From Paraburkholderia franconis (GTDB lineage Bacteria > Pseudomonadota > Gammaproteobacteria > Burkholderiales > Burkholderiaceae): a DNA stretch of 64,000 bases. The notes below the pieces were generated by a model, which saw nothing but the letters and a program-made list of their open reading frames with translations, searched no databases and was not told the DNA's origin. Within the stretch, counting starts at the first letter, position 1. Every line of letters starts with the position of its first letter. A program made the position numbers and the translations under genes. Positions 35,694 to 44,929 of the stretch are shown piece after piece. The stretch covers positions 248,001-312,000 of the forward strand of contig NZ_WHNP01000005.1 in the NCBI RefSeq assembly GCF_009362735.1. Reading direction: 5' to 3'.

Positions 35694-37040
35694 CTACTGC
35701 TCGTTGAGCTTCGCTGCCGCCATCGCAATGCGTTGACGCACGACGCTGATGGCCTGCTTGAGCGCATAGACGTCGTGCAGATAGCGTGTCGGCACGCGTA
35801 TCTGGCTTGCCTGCGCGTCGATGTTCTCGATTTCCTGGCGCCATTGGGCAATGAGATCATTCGACGGCTGCGCCGTTTTCCATATTTCGTCTTCCAGCGA
35901 TTTGAGCTCGCGATACCAGACGATAAAGCGGTTCTTTATCCGCGTCTCGACCATTCGCGGCAAGGCTTGCACGACGCCGATGAGCACCGCCATGAACGGC
36001 AACAGAATAAGCAGGCGTCTTTCGATAAAGCTTGCCAGCCAGAATGGAAGATAGCGCTGAAGAAAGGGACGCCCCGATTTGAAATAACGCTCGCTTTCAC
36101 TGGAAAGAGGAAACTCGTCGGTATTCAGATTGGGAAACGCGCCGAGCGGCGTGAAGTAGTCTTCGCCCGCGTGAACGGTCTTCGCGGCATCCAGCAGCAG
36201 ATAAACGAGTGCCGGATGCAACGTGTCCTTTGCGACGAGCAGCGCCGTCGCAGCCAGCAATGTGACATCGTTCTGCGGGCGGTCATTCACGATGCTGGTC
36301 GACCCGCGCGGAAACGTCACCTTCGAAAGCGACGGGAACTTCTGCACCAGTGCGTCCGCCTGGGCAAAACTCATCAGTTTCAGGTCGCTGTTCAACAGCG
36401 TTTGCTGCATCGGCGCATCCGGTCTGCCGATAAAAAATGCGGCATCGAGACAGCCGTCTTCAAGACAGCGATACGCCTTCTCTGCATCGGTTTCGACCAG
36501 CTGCGTATTGGCGCGATCGATCCCACTATAGCCGAGCAGCACGAGCGACACATGCAACAGCCCGCTGCCCGGCACGCCGATGCCGATCCGCTTGCCGCGC
36601 AGTTGCACGAGTCGGTTGACGACGGCGTCGCCGCGATAGAACACCCAGATCGGTTCGTACGAAACTGCCGCGATCGTCTGCAACCCGTCCGTTTCCTGCG
36701 GCGTGGTGGTGCCCGATTGAATAAAGCCCACCTCGTACTCGCTATTGGGATCTCTCAGCCGCTGATAGTTTTCGACGGAACCTGAAGAACTGCGTATATC
36801 GAGCGTGACGCCGTCGCGTTTGAGGACGGGCGCATACCGGTCCGCAAAGCCGCGATAAATGCCTTTGTCCGCGCCTGTCGTGATGACGATTCGCGTCTGA
36901 AACGCTGGCTCGATGATCGTGAACAGCCCCCAGCCCAGCGCGGTCAGCACGACGATCGCACCGAGGATCAAAAGACGCCGGCGCCGCGGCGTGACGGGCG
37001 TCTTCTGGCTACGATAGAGCGCTGGGTTGTCCCTTCGCAT
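35694..37040 (-). CDS. TAXI-family TRAP solute-binding protein, membrane-anchored
   Basis: 448 residues. An N-terminal membrane helix (LLILGAIVVLTALGWGLFTII, about 23-43) precedes a TAXI-type periplasmic binding domain: ITTGADKGIYRGFADRYAPVL, GFIQSGTTTP, LRGKRIGIGVPGSGLLHVSLVLL and DAAFFIGRPDAP. After about residue 340 a second hydrophobic segment (LLILLPFMAVLIGVVQAL) and a coiled-coil cytosolic tail follow. No TRAP permease gene lies beside it, so it may work as an orphan receptor or sensor rather than in uptake. It ends one base from the recombinase piece, tail to tail. Confidence 0.87.
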   Translation of the reverse strand: MRRDNPALYRSQKTPVTPRRRRLLILGAIVVLTALGWGLFTIIEPAFQTRIVITTGADKGIYRGFADRYAPVLKRDGVTLDIRSSSGSVENYQRLRDPNSEYEVGFIQSGTTTPQETDGLQTIAAVSYEPIWVFYRGDAVVNRLVQLRGKRIGIGVPGSGLLHVSLVLLGYSGIDRANTQLVETDAEKAYRCLEDGCLDAAFFIGRPDAPMQQTLLNSDLKLMSFAQADALVQKFPSLSKVTFPRGSTSIVNDRPQNDVTLLAATALLVAKDTLHPALVYLLLDAAKTVHAGEDYFTPLGAFPNLNTDEFPLSSESERYFKSGRPFLQRYLPFWLASFIERRLLILLPFMAVLIGVVQALPRMVETRIKNRFIVWYRELKSLEDEIWKTAQPSNDLIAQWRQEIENIDAQASQIRVPTRYLHDVYALKQAISVVRQRIAMAAAKLNEQ

Positions 37041-37055
37041 CGTCCCTGCTGGGTT

Positions 37056-37922
37056 TCAGTACTTTTCGGGAACGTATCGAAGTGGCCGGTTCGTTTCCCG
37101 ATAACCTTCGGGCTTTTGCCGCTTCGGCAGCTTCACTTTCTCGCGCGGCATCGTCTTGTACGGAATGCTGTTCAGCAGATGCGTGATCAGGTTCAGGCGC
37201 GCGCGTTTCTTGTCGTCCGAGCGCACGACGTGCCAGGGCGCCTGCTCGGTATCGGTGGCGGCGAACATGTCGTCCCGCGCGCGCGAATAGTCATACCAGC
37301 GGCTATATGAGCGCAAATCCATCGGCGTGAGTTTCCATGTCTTCCGCTCGTCGGTAATACGCGCCTGGAGCCGTCGCGTCTGTTCTTCCTCGCTGACTTC
37401 TAGCCAGTACTTCAGAAGAATGATGCCCGAGCCGATGATTGCGTTCTCGATGAGCGGCACCGCCTTGAAGAAGTGCTCCACCTGCTCTTCCGTGCAAAAG
37501 CCCATTACGCGCTCGACGCCTGCGCGGTTGTACCAGCTTCGATCGAAAAGAACGATCTCGCCGGCAGCAGGCAAATGCGGAACGTAGCGCTGGATATACA
37601 TTTGCGTCTTCTCCCGGTCGGTCGGCGCGGGCAGCGCGATGACCCGGAAAACTCGCGGACTGACGCGCTCGGTGATCGCCTTGATCGTTCCGCCCTTGCC
37701 TGCACTGTCGCGCCCTTCGAAGATCACGCACACTTTCGCGCCCGTTTGCACGACCCACTCCTGAAGCTTCACCAGTTCGACGTGAAGCGATGCGAGTTCT
37801 TTTTCGTATTGCTTGTTCTTCAGGCGCCCGTGCGCTGCCAGTGCTTCCAGTGCTTTTTCCGCGTGCTTGCCATTCGCGCCGTTCCTGTCATTCCTTGTCT
37901 TGTCATTCCTCATCTCAGCCAT
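37056..37922 (-). CDS. ppk2: Polyphosphate kinase 2
   Basis: 288 residues from ATG 37922, with GGGAGAG upstream. PPK2 moves phosphate between polyphosphate and nucleotides. Family motifs: Walker A FEGRDSAGKGGTI (about 74-86), VIALPAPTDREKTQMYIQRY, the lid motif FDRSWYNRAGVERVMGFC, and TPMDLRSYSRWYDYSRARD. The N-terminal ~25 residues are charged and disordered. Length fits single-domain class I PPK2 proteins. A longer upstream frame is out of phase with any plausible gene. Confidence 0.93.
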   Translation of the reverse strand: MAEMRNDKTRNDRNGANGKHAEKALEALAAHGRLKNKQYEKELASLHVELVKLQEWVVQTGAKVCVIFEGRDSAGKGGTIKAITERVSPRVFRVIALPAPTDREKTQMYIQRYVPHLPAAGEIVLFDRSWYNRAGVERVMGFCTEEQVEHFFKAVPLIENAIIGSGIILLKYWLEVSEEEQTRRLQARITDERKTWKLTPMDLRSYSRWYDYSRARDDMFAATDTEQAPWHVVRSDDKKRARLNLITHLLNSIPYKTMPREKVKLPKRQKPEGYRETNRPLRYVPEKY

Positions 37923-38080
37923 CGTTGCTCTCCCGTGACTGCCATGCAAAAAGGTTGCTGACTGGTTGTTGACGAACGCCCCGCAATTGCCGTCGAAGCC
38001 GTTTGCACAGCCGTCCGCGAAGCAGCCGCGATGCTGCCCGCAGGAGCGGCCCTGCGCGATGCCGTGCTGCCGAAACGTCT

Positions 38081-38338
38081 TCAGGTCTCGTCGCGCCCGG
38101 GCACGACTTGCACCACCAGCGTGCGGCTTTTCCAGAACATGTTGTGCACGCGTGGCTGCAGACTCTGCAGCACGTGCGACGCTATGTCGTTGAAACCGAG
38201 CACGACGGCGGGATGTTCGCCCGTTCCCTCGACGCGCTGAATCGTATCGAAAGGCGGAAACCCGTAGTGGCAAAGAAAGGTTTTGATTTCCTCATCCGTC
38301 GTGCTGTCTTCGACATTGCCTACCCATAGTTCAGCCAT
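38081..38338 (-). CDS. Small RRM-type RNA-binding protein
   Basis: 85 residues from ATG 38338 with AAAAGGAG upstream. One RNA-recognition motif: RNP2-like AELWVGNVEDSTTDEEIKTFL at the start and an RNP1 position replaced by HPAVVLGFND, then LVVQVVPGRDET at the end. The aromatic RNP1 residues are poorly kept, so RNA binding is inferred from fold only. It lies between the ppk2 gene and a run of single genes. Confidence 0.75.
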   Translation of the reverse strand: MAELWVGNVEDSTTDEEIKTFLCHYGFPPFDTIQRVEGTGEHPAVVLGFNDIASHVLQSLQPRVHNMFWKSRTLVVQVVPGRDET

Positions 38339-38540
38339 AGCGATTTTCTCCTTTTGGACAGTCGGCTCATCACTTCGACCATGCGCTGCACGACATGACA
38401 CACTCAATGGTCTTATTGTGCGCTCGCGCGCGGCAAATGCCAGCGCGAAAACGCATTGCGTCCGTTCAGAAAGATGAATCGATGCTGCGAAATGCGAAAT
38501 GGCGACAGCGATCAAATCGAAAATTGCAACGCGCTATTTC

Positions 38541-38771
38541 TCAAGGCGCGGAAGCCGGCTTATCTTTCTCTTGCTGCTGAGGATCTGCTTGCTGTTGCCC
38601 GGCTTGCTTCCTTGCTTCGCGCGCCTTTTGCTCTGCCTTGCGCTGCGCGTCCTGCATCTGCTTCGTTGCGGCCGGCTGCGCGACGGCGACGGGCGCCGCA
38701 GCAAACAAAACGGCAAACGAAACGGCGGCACTTGCCGCGACTGCCCGTACAGCCAGATCGAATCGGTTCAT
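38541..38771 (-). CDS. Small secreted Ala/Gln/Lys-rich protein
   Basis: 76 residues with a very strong ribosome-binding site (GGAGGAGACC before ATG). A signal peptide (about 1-31, ending APVAVAQ) is followed by a hydrophilic, helix-prone Lys/Gln/Ala region (MQDAQRKAEQKAREARKQAG). It should be periplasmic. No family is recognised. Confidence 0.7.
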   Translation of the reverse strand: MNRFDLAVRAVAASAAVSFAVLFAAAPVAVAQPAATKQMQDAQRKAEQKAREARKQAGQQQADPQQQEKDKPASAP

Positions 38772-38808
38772 GGTCTCCTCCGCTGCCGACTTTCGTATTG
38801 AATCTATC

Positions 38809-39819
38809 TTATAGGGCGCGCATCGCCGAGTCGATATTCAATCCACCCGGCGGCAAATCCGCGCGGCTAAAGCGGACCAGCGCGAAGGCGCGCGTCTCCG
38901 GCCTGGGACCGGGAATGCGCGCGAAGTGAAAGTCGATCTCGCGCGCGCCTTGCACGCTCTCCTTTTGGATCACGTTCATCATGTCGATGCGAATGTGCCG
39001 GGTCTTGATGTAGACGTGCTCCGATGGCTTGCTCAGCACTTCGCACACGCCTTTGAGGTCGAGTTCGATGGTATCCGTCGGCACTCTGAGCGCCGCAAGG
39101 CTGTCCGCGTTCTCTGCAATCTGCGCCTGCACGCGCGCGAGTTCTTCCGAGGTCGCACCGTCGCCGCCGACGACGGACCGAATACCCGTGCCCTGCCGAT
39201 GCAGCAAAGCGACGCGCTCCTGCATCAGTTCGCGTCCCCGTGCGAGACGTTCCGCGCGATCGGTCGCCAGCCGGGAAAGCCCTTCCAGCGCCATCTGGTC
39301 GATCAGCCGCCGCACCAGTTCCTCGCGCAGCTCCGATTCCGTGCGTCCGCATATCCTCACGCGATGATCGCTGAAGGACAACGTCGTTTGCACGACGTCA
39401 TGGCGCAGCGTGTCGCCCTCCAGCGCGACGCCGAGCACATGACGCTCGTTCAAGGCCATCCCGAGCGTTCCGTGGACATCCACTGCGCCGGGGTTCTGCT
39501 CGAAAAAGGTGCGCACCGCTTCGGAGCGGCCGAACGCGCGCGCGATATCGTCCGGCGTCGCAAAGAACGCACGCAGGCAGGGATTGCTGGACCACGCAGC
39601 GGCATTGGCCTCGAGCGTGGGGGGCAGCGAGGCGATCAGCTCGTCTATGTACTGCAGCGTTGCTGCGACGGGCCGTTTCAGACGGCGCCGGAAATGGCTC
39701 GCCAGCTTCAACCGTGGATGAATGGCGAGAATGCGCCCGACCGCTTCATCGATACGCGCGGCATCGGCCACCGAAACGTGGATTCGCTCGCGATTGAACA
39801 GCCAGCGCAATAGACCCAT
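38809..39819 (-). CDS. Conserved hypothetical cytosolic protein
   Basis: 336 residues from ATG 39819 (MGLLRWLFNRERIHVSVADA) with GGGAG upstream. The predicted helical N-terminal half (ARIDEAVGRILAIHPRLKL, LQYIDELIASLPP) is followed by a region rich in charged residues with a likely coiled coil at about 205-260 (RGRELMQERVALLHRQG, ELARVQAQIAENADSL). No signal peptide or membrane segment. I recognise no named family. Lengths, codon use and the ribosome-binding site support a real gene. Confidence 0.8.
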   Translation of the reverse strand: MGLLRWLFNRERIHVSVADAARIDEAVGRILAIHPRLKLASHFRRRLKRPVAATLQYIDELIASLPPTLEANAAAWSSNPCLRAFFATPDDIARAFGRSEAVRTFFEQNPGAVDVHGTLGMALNERHVLGVALEGDTLRHDVVQTTLSFSDHRVRICGRTESELREELVRRLIDQMALEGLSRLATDRAERLARGRELMQERVALLHRQGTGIRSVVGGDGATSEELARVQAQIAENADSLAALRVPTDTIELDLKGVCEVLSKPSEHVYIKTRHIRIDMMNVIQKESVQGAREIDFHFARIPGPRPETRAFALVRFSRADLPPGGLNIDSAMRAL

Positions 39820-39926
39820 TGTCGAATTCTCCCAAGGCGAGGCATCATCAAACATAGTCTACGGCGCGCGGGAATGCGCAGCGGGCGACCACGGTCAACA
39901 GTGTCATGCGGCGCGGCTTTCAGCAG

Positions 39927-40232
39927 CTACGCATCGGGAATCTGCCTGAACGCATCGAACCGCGTAAAAGGCGGCGCAAGCTCTTCGACTTCCATCCTGT
40001 CGACGAGTGCCGCGGACATGCCGTCGATCATCCAGTCGCACATCTCGCGTACCTGCTCCGGCGCGCCCTGGAGCAGCGCCTCGACTGAACCGTCCATCCG
40101 GTTGCGCACCCAGCCCGCAACACCGAGCACGGCCGCCTGTTGCACGCACGCCGCCCGGTACCCCACGCCCTGAACCGTGCCCGTCACTCTCACGAGCAGC
40201 GTCGTCACCCGGCCATCGAAATCGCCTGCCAT
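39927..40232 (-). CDS. acyP: Acylphosphatase
   Basis: 101 residues from ATG 40232, GGAGAG upstream. It hydrolyses acyl phosphates. The phosphate-binding loop with catalytic Arg (TGTVQGVGYRAACVQQA) and the Asn of GWVRNRMDGSVE are both kept. Length is typical (about 90-100), with a short C-terminal extension. A frame extending to 40301 has no ribosome-binding site. Confidence 0.92.
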   Translation of the reverse strand: MAGDFDGRVTTLLVRVTGTVQGVGYRAACVQQAAVLGVAGWVRNRMDGSVEALLQGAPEQVREMCDWMIDGMSAALVDRMEVEELAPPFTRFDAFRQIPDA

Positions 40233-40326
40233 CCGCGCTCTCCACCGACAAAACTGCCGCAAAAATATCGAACTCACATCGATGTGTCGATCGTATGTCA
40301 TGTCGTTGCATTGCCGATAGACCGAT

Positions 40327-40496
40327 TTAATTTACGTCCGAAGCGAATACGTATGACGATGCCCTTGCCTCTTCTTCTCTTTCAACGCAGGCATTGCGGC
40401 CGTCGAGCACTTCCGTGAACAGGTAGCGAATCAGTTCGATGACATCAGGCGGCAGTTGCGCCTCTTCGCTTCGAGCGCGGCCACGTAATCCGCCAT
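40327..40496 (-). pseudogene. Short gene remnant upstream of the truncated AraC gene
   Basis: A minus-strand frame ending at 40327 reads EEAQLPPDVIELIRYLFTEV, then LDGRNACVEREEEARA, which looks like a natural protein C-terminus. An ATG at 40496 opens MADYVAALEA in a different frame, so one frameshift would make a ~57-residue protein. The family is not recognised. It fills the place where the 5' end of the AraC gene should be. Confidence 0.35.
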
Positions 40497-40500
40497 TGGA

Positions 40501-41328
40501 ATGCGCGTGAAGCGGATCGGCGATCTCGCGCTCGTGCCGCATGGCGCCGGTCATTGGCTGATGAGCGCAGCGGGCGTCCCTGCAGCGAAGCTCTTCGATT
40601 TGCCGCGCGAAGCCGTCAGCAACCGCTACGAGATTCTTCGGCACGGACAGGGCGGCACGCCGACGACAATTTGCGCGCTCGAGCGCTTCGATCACCCCGC
40701 CGCTCACCGGCTGATCGATCTGCCGCCGAAGCTGATTCGCGTCGACACGTGGCAATCGCCCGAAATGGAATGGATACAGAGCACGCTGCGATTCATCGCG
40801 GCCGAGGCGCAACAGCTCAATGCGGGTGGCGAAACGGTCATCACGCGGCTCGCCGACATGCTCGTCATTCAGGCCGTGCGCGCGCGGATCGCACATGCGC
40901 CCGCGGCTCAAACAGGATGGCTCGGCGCGTTGCGCGACAGGCAGATCGGACGCGCGATCGCGATGATTCCTCGCGACCCTTCGAGCAACTGGACGGTCGC
41001 GACGCTCGCCGATCGCGTCGGCATGTCGCGCTCGGCGTTTTCAGCGCGCTTCACGCAACTGGTCGGCGAACCGGCGATGCACTACGCCGTGCGCTGGAAG
41101 ATGCAGGCTGCGCTCACGCAGCTGCAGGAAACGGATGCATCGCTGACCGAACTCGCGATGCGGCTCGGCTACGATTCGGATGCGGCGTTCAGCCGGGCGT
41201 TCAAGCGCATCGTCGGCGTTGCGCCCGGCGCTGTGAGGCGCAACGCGCGAATGCAGCCGGACGATGTCGACCCTCAATCGAAATCGAACATATCGAACAG
41301 CGACTTCTTCTTGCGGCGCGCATCGTAA
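40501..41328 (+). pseudogene. AraC-family regulator lacking its N-terminal end
   Basis: 275 residues. The AraC-type DNA-binding domain is complete (about 160-260): VATLADRVGMSRSAFSARF and LTELAMRLGYDSDAAFSRAFKRIVG. The cupin ligand domain begins mid-fold at IGDLALVPHGAGHWLM; about 50-60 residues normally in front are absent. A stop codon lies 12 bases upstream and no ribosome-binding site precedes ATG 40501. I read it as a 5'-truncated gene, possibly still able to bind DNA. Its end overlaps the zinc-ribbon gene on the other strand by 55 bases. Confidence 0.7.
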
Positions 41329-41588
41329 TGCTTGCGATGGTCGTCGTGTGAGTCGTGACGCCGGCCCCACTCCTGTTCATGCCGCACATCGCGATCACCA
41401 TAGCGCGGGTGACGCTCGTGCTCTGCGTCTGCGCGCTGCGACTCGGGCGCGTCCTGCATCTGGCCAATCAGCTTGTCGAGTTCGCCGCGGTCGAGCCATA
41501 CGCCGCGGCACGTCGGGCAGTAGTCGATTTCGATGTTCTGCCGCTCGGTCATCAGCAGATCGGGCGTCTTGCAAACGGGGCATTTCAT
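41274..41588 (-). CDS. Zinc-ribbon (zf-TFIIB family) protein
   Basis: 104 residues. The N-terminal zinc ribbon has two CxxC pairs: MKCPVCKTPDLL and IDYCPTCRGVWLDRGELDKL (about 1-42), the hallmark of the zf-TFIIB family. A long His/Arg/Asp-rich tail follows and ends KKKSLFDMFDFD. Function unknown; such proteins are often linked with stress or envelope genes. It is read in the same direction as terC, 14 bases after the terC stop. Confidence 0.87.
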   Translation of the reverse strand: MKCPVCKTPDLLMTERQNIEIDYCPTCRGVWLDRGELDKLIGQMQDAPESQRADAEHERHPRYGDRDVRHEQEWGRRHDSHDDHRKHYDARRKKKSLFDMFDFD

Positions 41589-41601
41589 TGCGTTGCTCCT
41601 T

Positions 41602-42396
41602 TCATTTCACGAGTTCGGTATCTTGATGATTCGGGTTCGTTGCATGTGCAGCCGTGTCGTGCTCGCGTTTTATCCTCCTGCGGCGCGCCAGCATGTTCAT
41701 CCCTTCGACGAAGCCGGCAAAAGCCATCGCCGCGTAGATGTAGCCCTTCGGCACGTGCGAACCGAACCCCTCCGCGATCAGCGTCATCGCGATCACCAGC
41801 AGGAACGCGAGTGCCAGCGTGACGATGGTCGGATTGCCTTCGATGAACTTCGACAACGGAGCCGCCGCGAACAGCATCGCCGTAACAGCCGCAATCACCG
41901 CGATGAACATGATGGGCAGATGGTCCGTCATGCCGACGGCCGTGATGATGCTGTCGACGGAGAACACGAGGTCGAGCAGCAGGATCTGGCCGATCGCGGC
42001 CGTCGCCGTCAGTCCGCCGACATGCACGGCCGCATTCGATACATCGGCATCGTGGCTCACGTGATGGTGCATTTCACGCGTCGCCTTCCACACGAGGAAC
42101 AGACCGCCCGCGAGCAGAATCAGGTCCCGCCACGAGAACGCATGGTCGAACACGGAAAACACCGGCTCCGTCAGGCGCGCAATCCACGCGACGGTGCCGA
42201 GCAGGCAGAGACGCATCACGAGCGCGAGCATGATGCCGATGCGCTGCGTCCGTGCGCGCTGCGCTTCAGGCAGCTTGTTGCTCAGAATGGAAATGAAGAT
42301 CAGGTTGTCGATGCCTAGCACGACTTCCATCACGATGAGTGTCACGAGTGCCGCCCATGCAGCGGGATCGGCGACGAGAGTCAACAGGGAATCCAT
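41602..42396 (-). CDS. TerC-family integral membrane protein
   Basis: 264 residues from ATG 42396 ([20 protein letters not shown]). Seven to eight membrane helices, with the signature acidic motifs [13 protein letters not shown] (helix 1-2) and [15 protein letters not shown] (mid-protein). TerC/Alx proteins are linked to metal-ion export, chiefly manganese, and tellurite resistance. An in-frame ATG at 42471 would add 29 hydrophilic residues; the shorter form matches the family. It is divergent from nhaR, which may regulate it. Confidence 0.9.
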   Translation of the reverse strand: MDSLLTLVADPAAWAALVTLIVMEVVLGIDNLIFISILSNKLPEAQRARTQRIGIMLALVMRLCLLGTVAWIARLTEPVFSVFDHAFSWRDLILLAGGLFLVWKATREMHHHVSHDADVSNAAVHVGGLTATAAIGQILLLDLVFSVDSIITAVGMTDHLPIMFIAVIAAVTAMLFAAAPLSKFIEGNPTIVTLALAFLLVIAMTLIAEGFGSHVPKGYIYAAMAFAGFVEGMNMLARRRRIKREHDTAAHATNPNHQDTELVK

Positions 42397-42542
42397 TTGC
42401 GCGCGTAGTTGTTCGGAGTTGAATGAAAGCGGCTGATTACTGGGCCACAGCCAGTAAAGCGAATGATCCATCACGCGCCGCATCGGAAAAACCAGTGATA
42501 ATCTGAAGATCGATTCGTATTTTTCGAAGTTGAAGAGGCTCC

Positions 42543-43427
42543 ATGCTCAACTACCGGCACTTGCACTATTTCTGGGTCGTCGTGAAGGAAGGCGGATTTG
42601 CGCGCGCCGCCGAACGGCTCGACATGGCCGTGCAGACCATCAGCGCGCAGGTGCGCGAACTGGAAAAATCGCTCGGTCATCAGTTGCTGAAGCCGGCGGG
42701 CCGCGGCGTCGCGATGACGGAGGCCGGTCAGGCGGCGTTCGCGCGCGCGGAAGAAATCTTTCAGCTCGGCAGCACGCTGCACGACGAAGTGCGCGAGGCC
42801 GCAAGCGGAGTGGTCGCGCGCTTCGCGGTCGGTCTGACGGACGGCATTTCGAAGCTGGCCGCCCATGCGATCCTCGCGCCCGTGCTGGACACGCCGTCGC
42901 TGCGGCTGCTCTGTCACGAGGGCGAATCCGAGCAGTTGCTGGCTGAACTCGCGCATCATCATCTGGATCTCGTGCTCTCCAGTCAGGCGGCGCCACACAA
43001 CGCGAACTTGCGGCTGTCGAGCGAACGCCTGATCGCATCGCCGATCGACTGGTATGGACCGGCCGCCACCGTGCGCAAGAGCGCTGTCGATCACTTCCCG
43101 CAATGTCTCGCGAGCCTGCCCGTCTTGCTGCCGACGGGACACTCTTCTCTGCGCTCACGGCTCGACCGCTGGTTCGAAGCGGAAGGCATACGGCCGCGCA
43201 TCGCGGGCGAGTTCGAAGACAGCGCGCTGATGGCGCTATTCGCATCGCGAGGCCTCGGCGTATTTCCGCTCGCGTCTTTCGGCGCCGAGCGCAATGACCC
43301 GATCCACCGCAGCTTGCGCTGGCTAGGCCGGTCGCCGGATGTGAAAGAGGAGATACACGCGATCGTGTCGCGGCGCGGACGCCATCATCCGTTGACGCAA
43401 AAGGTACTGGCTTCCGCTTTGGGCTGA
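42543..43427 (+). CDS. nhaR: LysR-family transcriptional regulator NhaR
   Basis: 294 residues with the typical NhaR N-terminus [20 protein letters not shown] and helix-turn-helix [20 protein letters not shown]. The effector domain follows from about residue 90. NhaR proteins respond to sodium and control antiporter or adhesion genes elsewhere; here the nearest candidate is divergent terC, 146 bases away. AAGAGG lies upstream of the ATG. Confidence 0.92.
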   Translation: MLNYRHLHYFWVVVKEGGFARAAERLDMAVQTISAQVRELEKSLGHQLLKPAGRGVAMTEAGQAAFARAEEIFQLGSTLHDEVREAASGVVARFAVGLTDGISKLAAHAILAPVLDTPSLRLLCHEGESEQLLAELAHHHLDLVLSSQAAPHNANLRLSSERLIASPIDWYGPAATVRKSAVDHFPQCLASLPVLLPTGHSSLRSRLDRWFEAEGIRPRIAGEFEDSALMALFASRGLGVFPLASFGAERNDPIHRSLRWLGRSPDVKEEIHAIVSRRGRHHPLTQKVLASALG

Positions 43428-43543
43428 CTGTTCTGGCTGTAACGCAGGTTTCGGATTTTCCGAACTTTCGGTTCCGCTATTTCTGCTTTTTCCGGACACT
43501 TCGACACCGTACTCTTGAGCCGTACCCACGACGGAGGTGTCAC

Positions 43544-43900
43544 ATGCAAGTACTGTTCAAGTCCCGCGACCGTGAAGCCGTTCGTATGCGCAGCTTCGCG
43601 CGTCAACGTATCCGGTTCGTGTTTCGACGTCTGGACTGGCTGATTTCGAAGGCAACGGTCAGTCTTTCGGACATCAACGGCCCGCGCGGCGGGCTCGACA
43701 AGCGCTGCCAGGTGCAGGTGCAGACACCCGATGCAACGCCCGTCGTCGTCACGTCGATCGCGCGAGACTGGCGCGGCGCGCTCGATCTGGCTCTCTCTCG
43801 CGCGGCGCGTTCAATCGTGCGCAGACGGCAGACACGCGTTGCCGTGCGACGCTTCAGCCAGCGCGAGCCTGCATGGGCCGCTCAGCCTGATTTCGCTTAA
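43544..43900 (+). CDS. HPF/RaiA-like ribosome-associated protein
   Basis: 118 residues, GGAGGTG before ATG. The sequence follows the beta-alpha-beta pattern of HPF/RaiA-type factors (MQVLFKSRDREAVRMRSFAR, ATVSLSDINGPRGGLDKRCQV), with many Arg residues in the second helix and C-terminus (RSIVRRRQTRVAVRRF). Such proteins bind the 30S subunit and silence ribosomes in stress. Similarity is moderate, so the exact role is open. Confidence 0.78.
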   Translation: MQVLFKSRDREAVRMRSFARQRIRFVFRRLDWLISKATVSLSDINGPRGGLDKRCQVQVQTPDATPVVVTSIARDWRGALDLALSRAARSIVRRRQTRVAVRRFSQREPAWAAQPDFA

Positions 43901-43970
43901 GGACGAATGCAGTTGATGGCTGCATGGTCGGCGGCACCGCCAGGCGCGGTGTCGCCGCTACACTTGCGCG

Positions 43971-44792
43971 CTATGCGTTCATTGCACGATCGAGCAGCCT
44001 CAAGCCCTCGACTCCGCCTCTGGCAAGCCCAATGCCCAGATGCGGCGCAATGCCGAAATCGCGTGGATTGATGCGAATGACGCGCGGCCCGTGCTGCTCG
44101 CTGAAAAGACGCACGGTCGGTATGGCCTTGCCCGCGCCGATTTCGATCACGACGAGCCGCTCGACCGTCGACAGCCACGCGTGCAAGCGCGCCTCCTGCT
44201 GTTCGGTGCGCAGCGCGATCCAGTCGTAGTCGCCGAACATCAGGATATTGGGCCGCGCCACAGCAGCGCATGCCGGGCAGCGCGGCAGATCGCTCGTCAG
44301 TTCGCAAGACGCCTCGTCGACGGTGGGACGCACGTCATCGGCGGACCATAGCCGGTCGTTGCAGACTTCCGAGCATTGCAGTACGTGAATCGAACCATGG
44401 CACTCGGCTATCGTCGCATCGTCAAAGCCCGCTTTCTGAAACTGTCCATCGACGTTGCTCGTGAACACCCATTGTCCGCGCGGCATGAAGTCGGCCCAGC
44501 GGCGCAGCATGTCGAAGCCCTCATGCGGAATCGTGCGCCGGTACAGGTCGAGACGATGCCCATAAAAGCCCCAGCAAAGCCGCGGATGCAACGCCATCAC
44601 ACGCGGATTCGCCATGTCCTGAAAGGTGAGGCGCTGCTGTTTCAATGCGGGATAGGCGCGCCAGAATCCATCGGCGCCGCGATAGTCGGGCAAGCCTGAA
44701 TCGACGCCCATGCCGGCGCCAGCCGTCACCAGCATGCCATCGGCCTCGCGCAGCCACGACACAGCGCGCTTGATACGTTCGTTTTCGTCCAT
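43971..44792 (-). CDS. Sir2-family NAD-dependent protein deacylase
   Basis: 273 residues. NAD-binding motif GAGMGVDSGLPDYRG (about 24-38), TSNVDGQFQKAGF, catalytic His in ECHGSIHVLQC, a four-Cys zinc set (Cys at QCSEVCND and RCPACAAV), and ILMFGDYDW. Sirtuins remove acyl groups from lysine with NAD. The PxxxMFG segment is standard; the substrate cannot be told. Single gene; no effector domain is fused that would suggest a Sir2 defence protein. Confidence 0.9.
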   Translation of the reverse strand: MDENERIKRAVSWLREADGMLVTAGAGMGVDSGLPDYRGADGFWRAYPALKQQRLTFQDMANPRVMALHPRLCWGFYGHRLDLYRRTIPHEGFDMLRRWADFMPRGQWVFTSNVDGQFQKAGFDDATIAECHGSIHVLQCSEVCNDRLWSADDVRPTVDEASCELTSDLPRCPACAAVARPNILMFGDYDWIALRTEQQEARLHAWLSTVERLVVIEIGAGKAIPTVRLFSEQHGPRVIRINPRDFGIAPHLGIGLARGGVEGLRLLDRAMNA

Positions 44793-44929
44793 CGCGCTAC
44801 TCTAGCAATTCGCGCACGAAGCGTCTTGTACGTCGCGCTTCGTGTAATGGACAATAGCGACGCGAGCCGACACGTGGTTAGCAAGGCCGTCATTCAGGCA
44901 GCGTGGCCACCTTACGAGGAGACAAATCG

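Noticed and set aside
43929..43957. GC hairpin after the HPF-like gene as a terminator
   Set aside because: The stem is good but no T-run follows on either strand, so I do not call it a terminator.
43971..44792. Sir2 gene as part of an anti-phage defence system
   Set aside because: It is a plain single-domain deacylase with zinc cysteines and no defence partner genes next to it.
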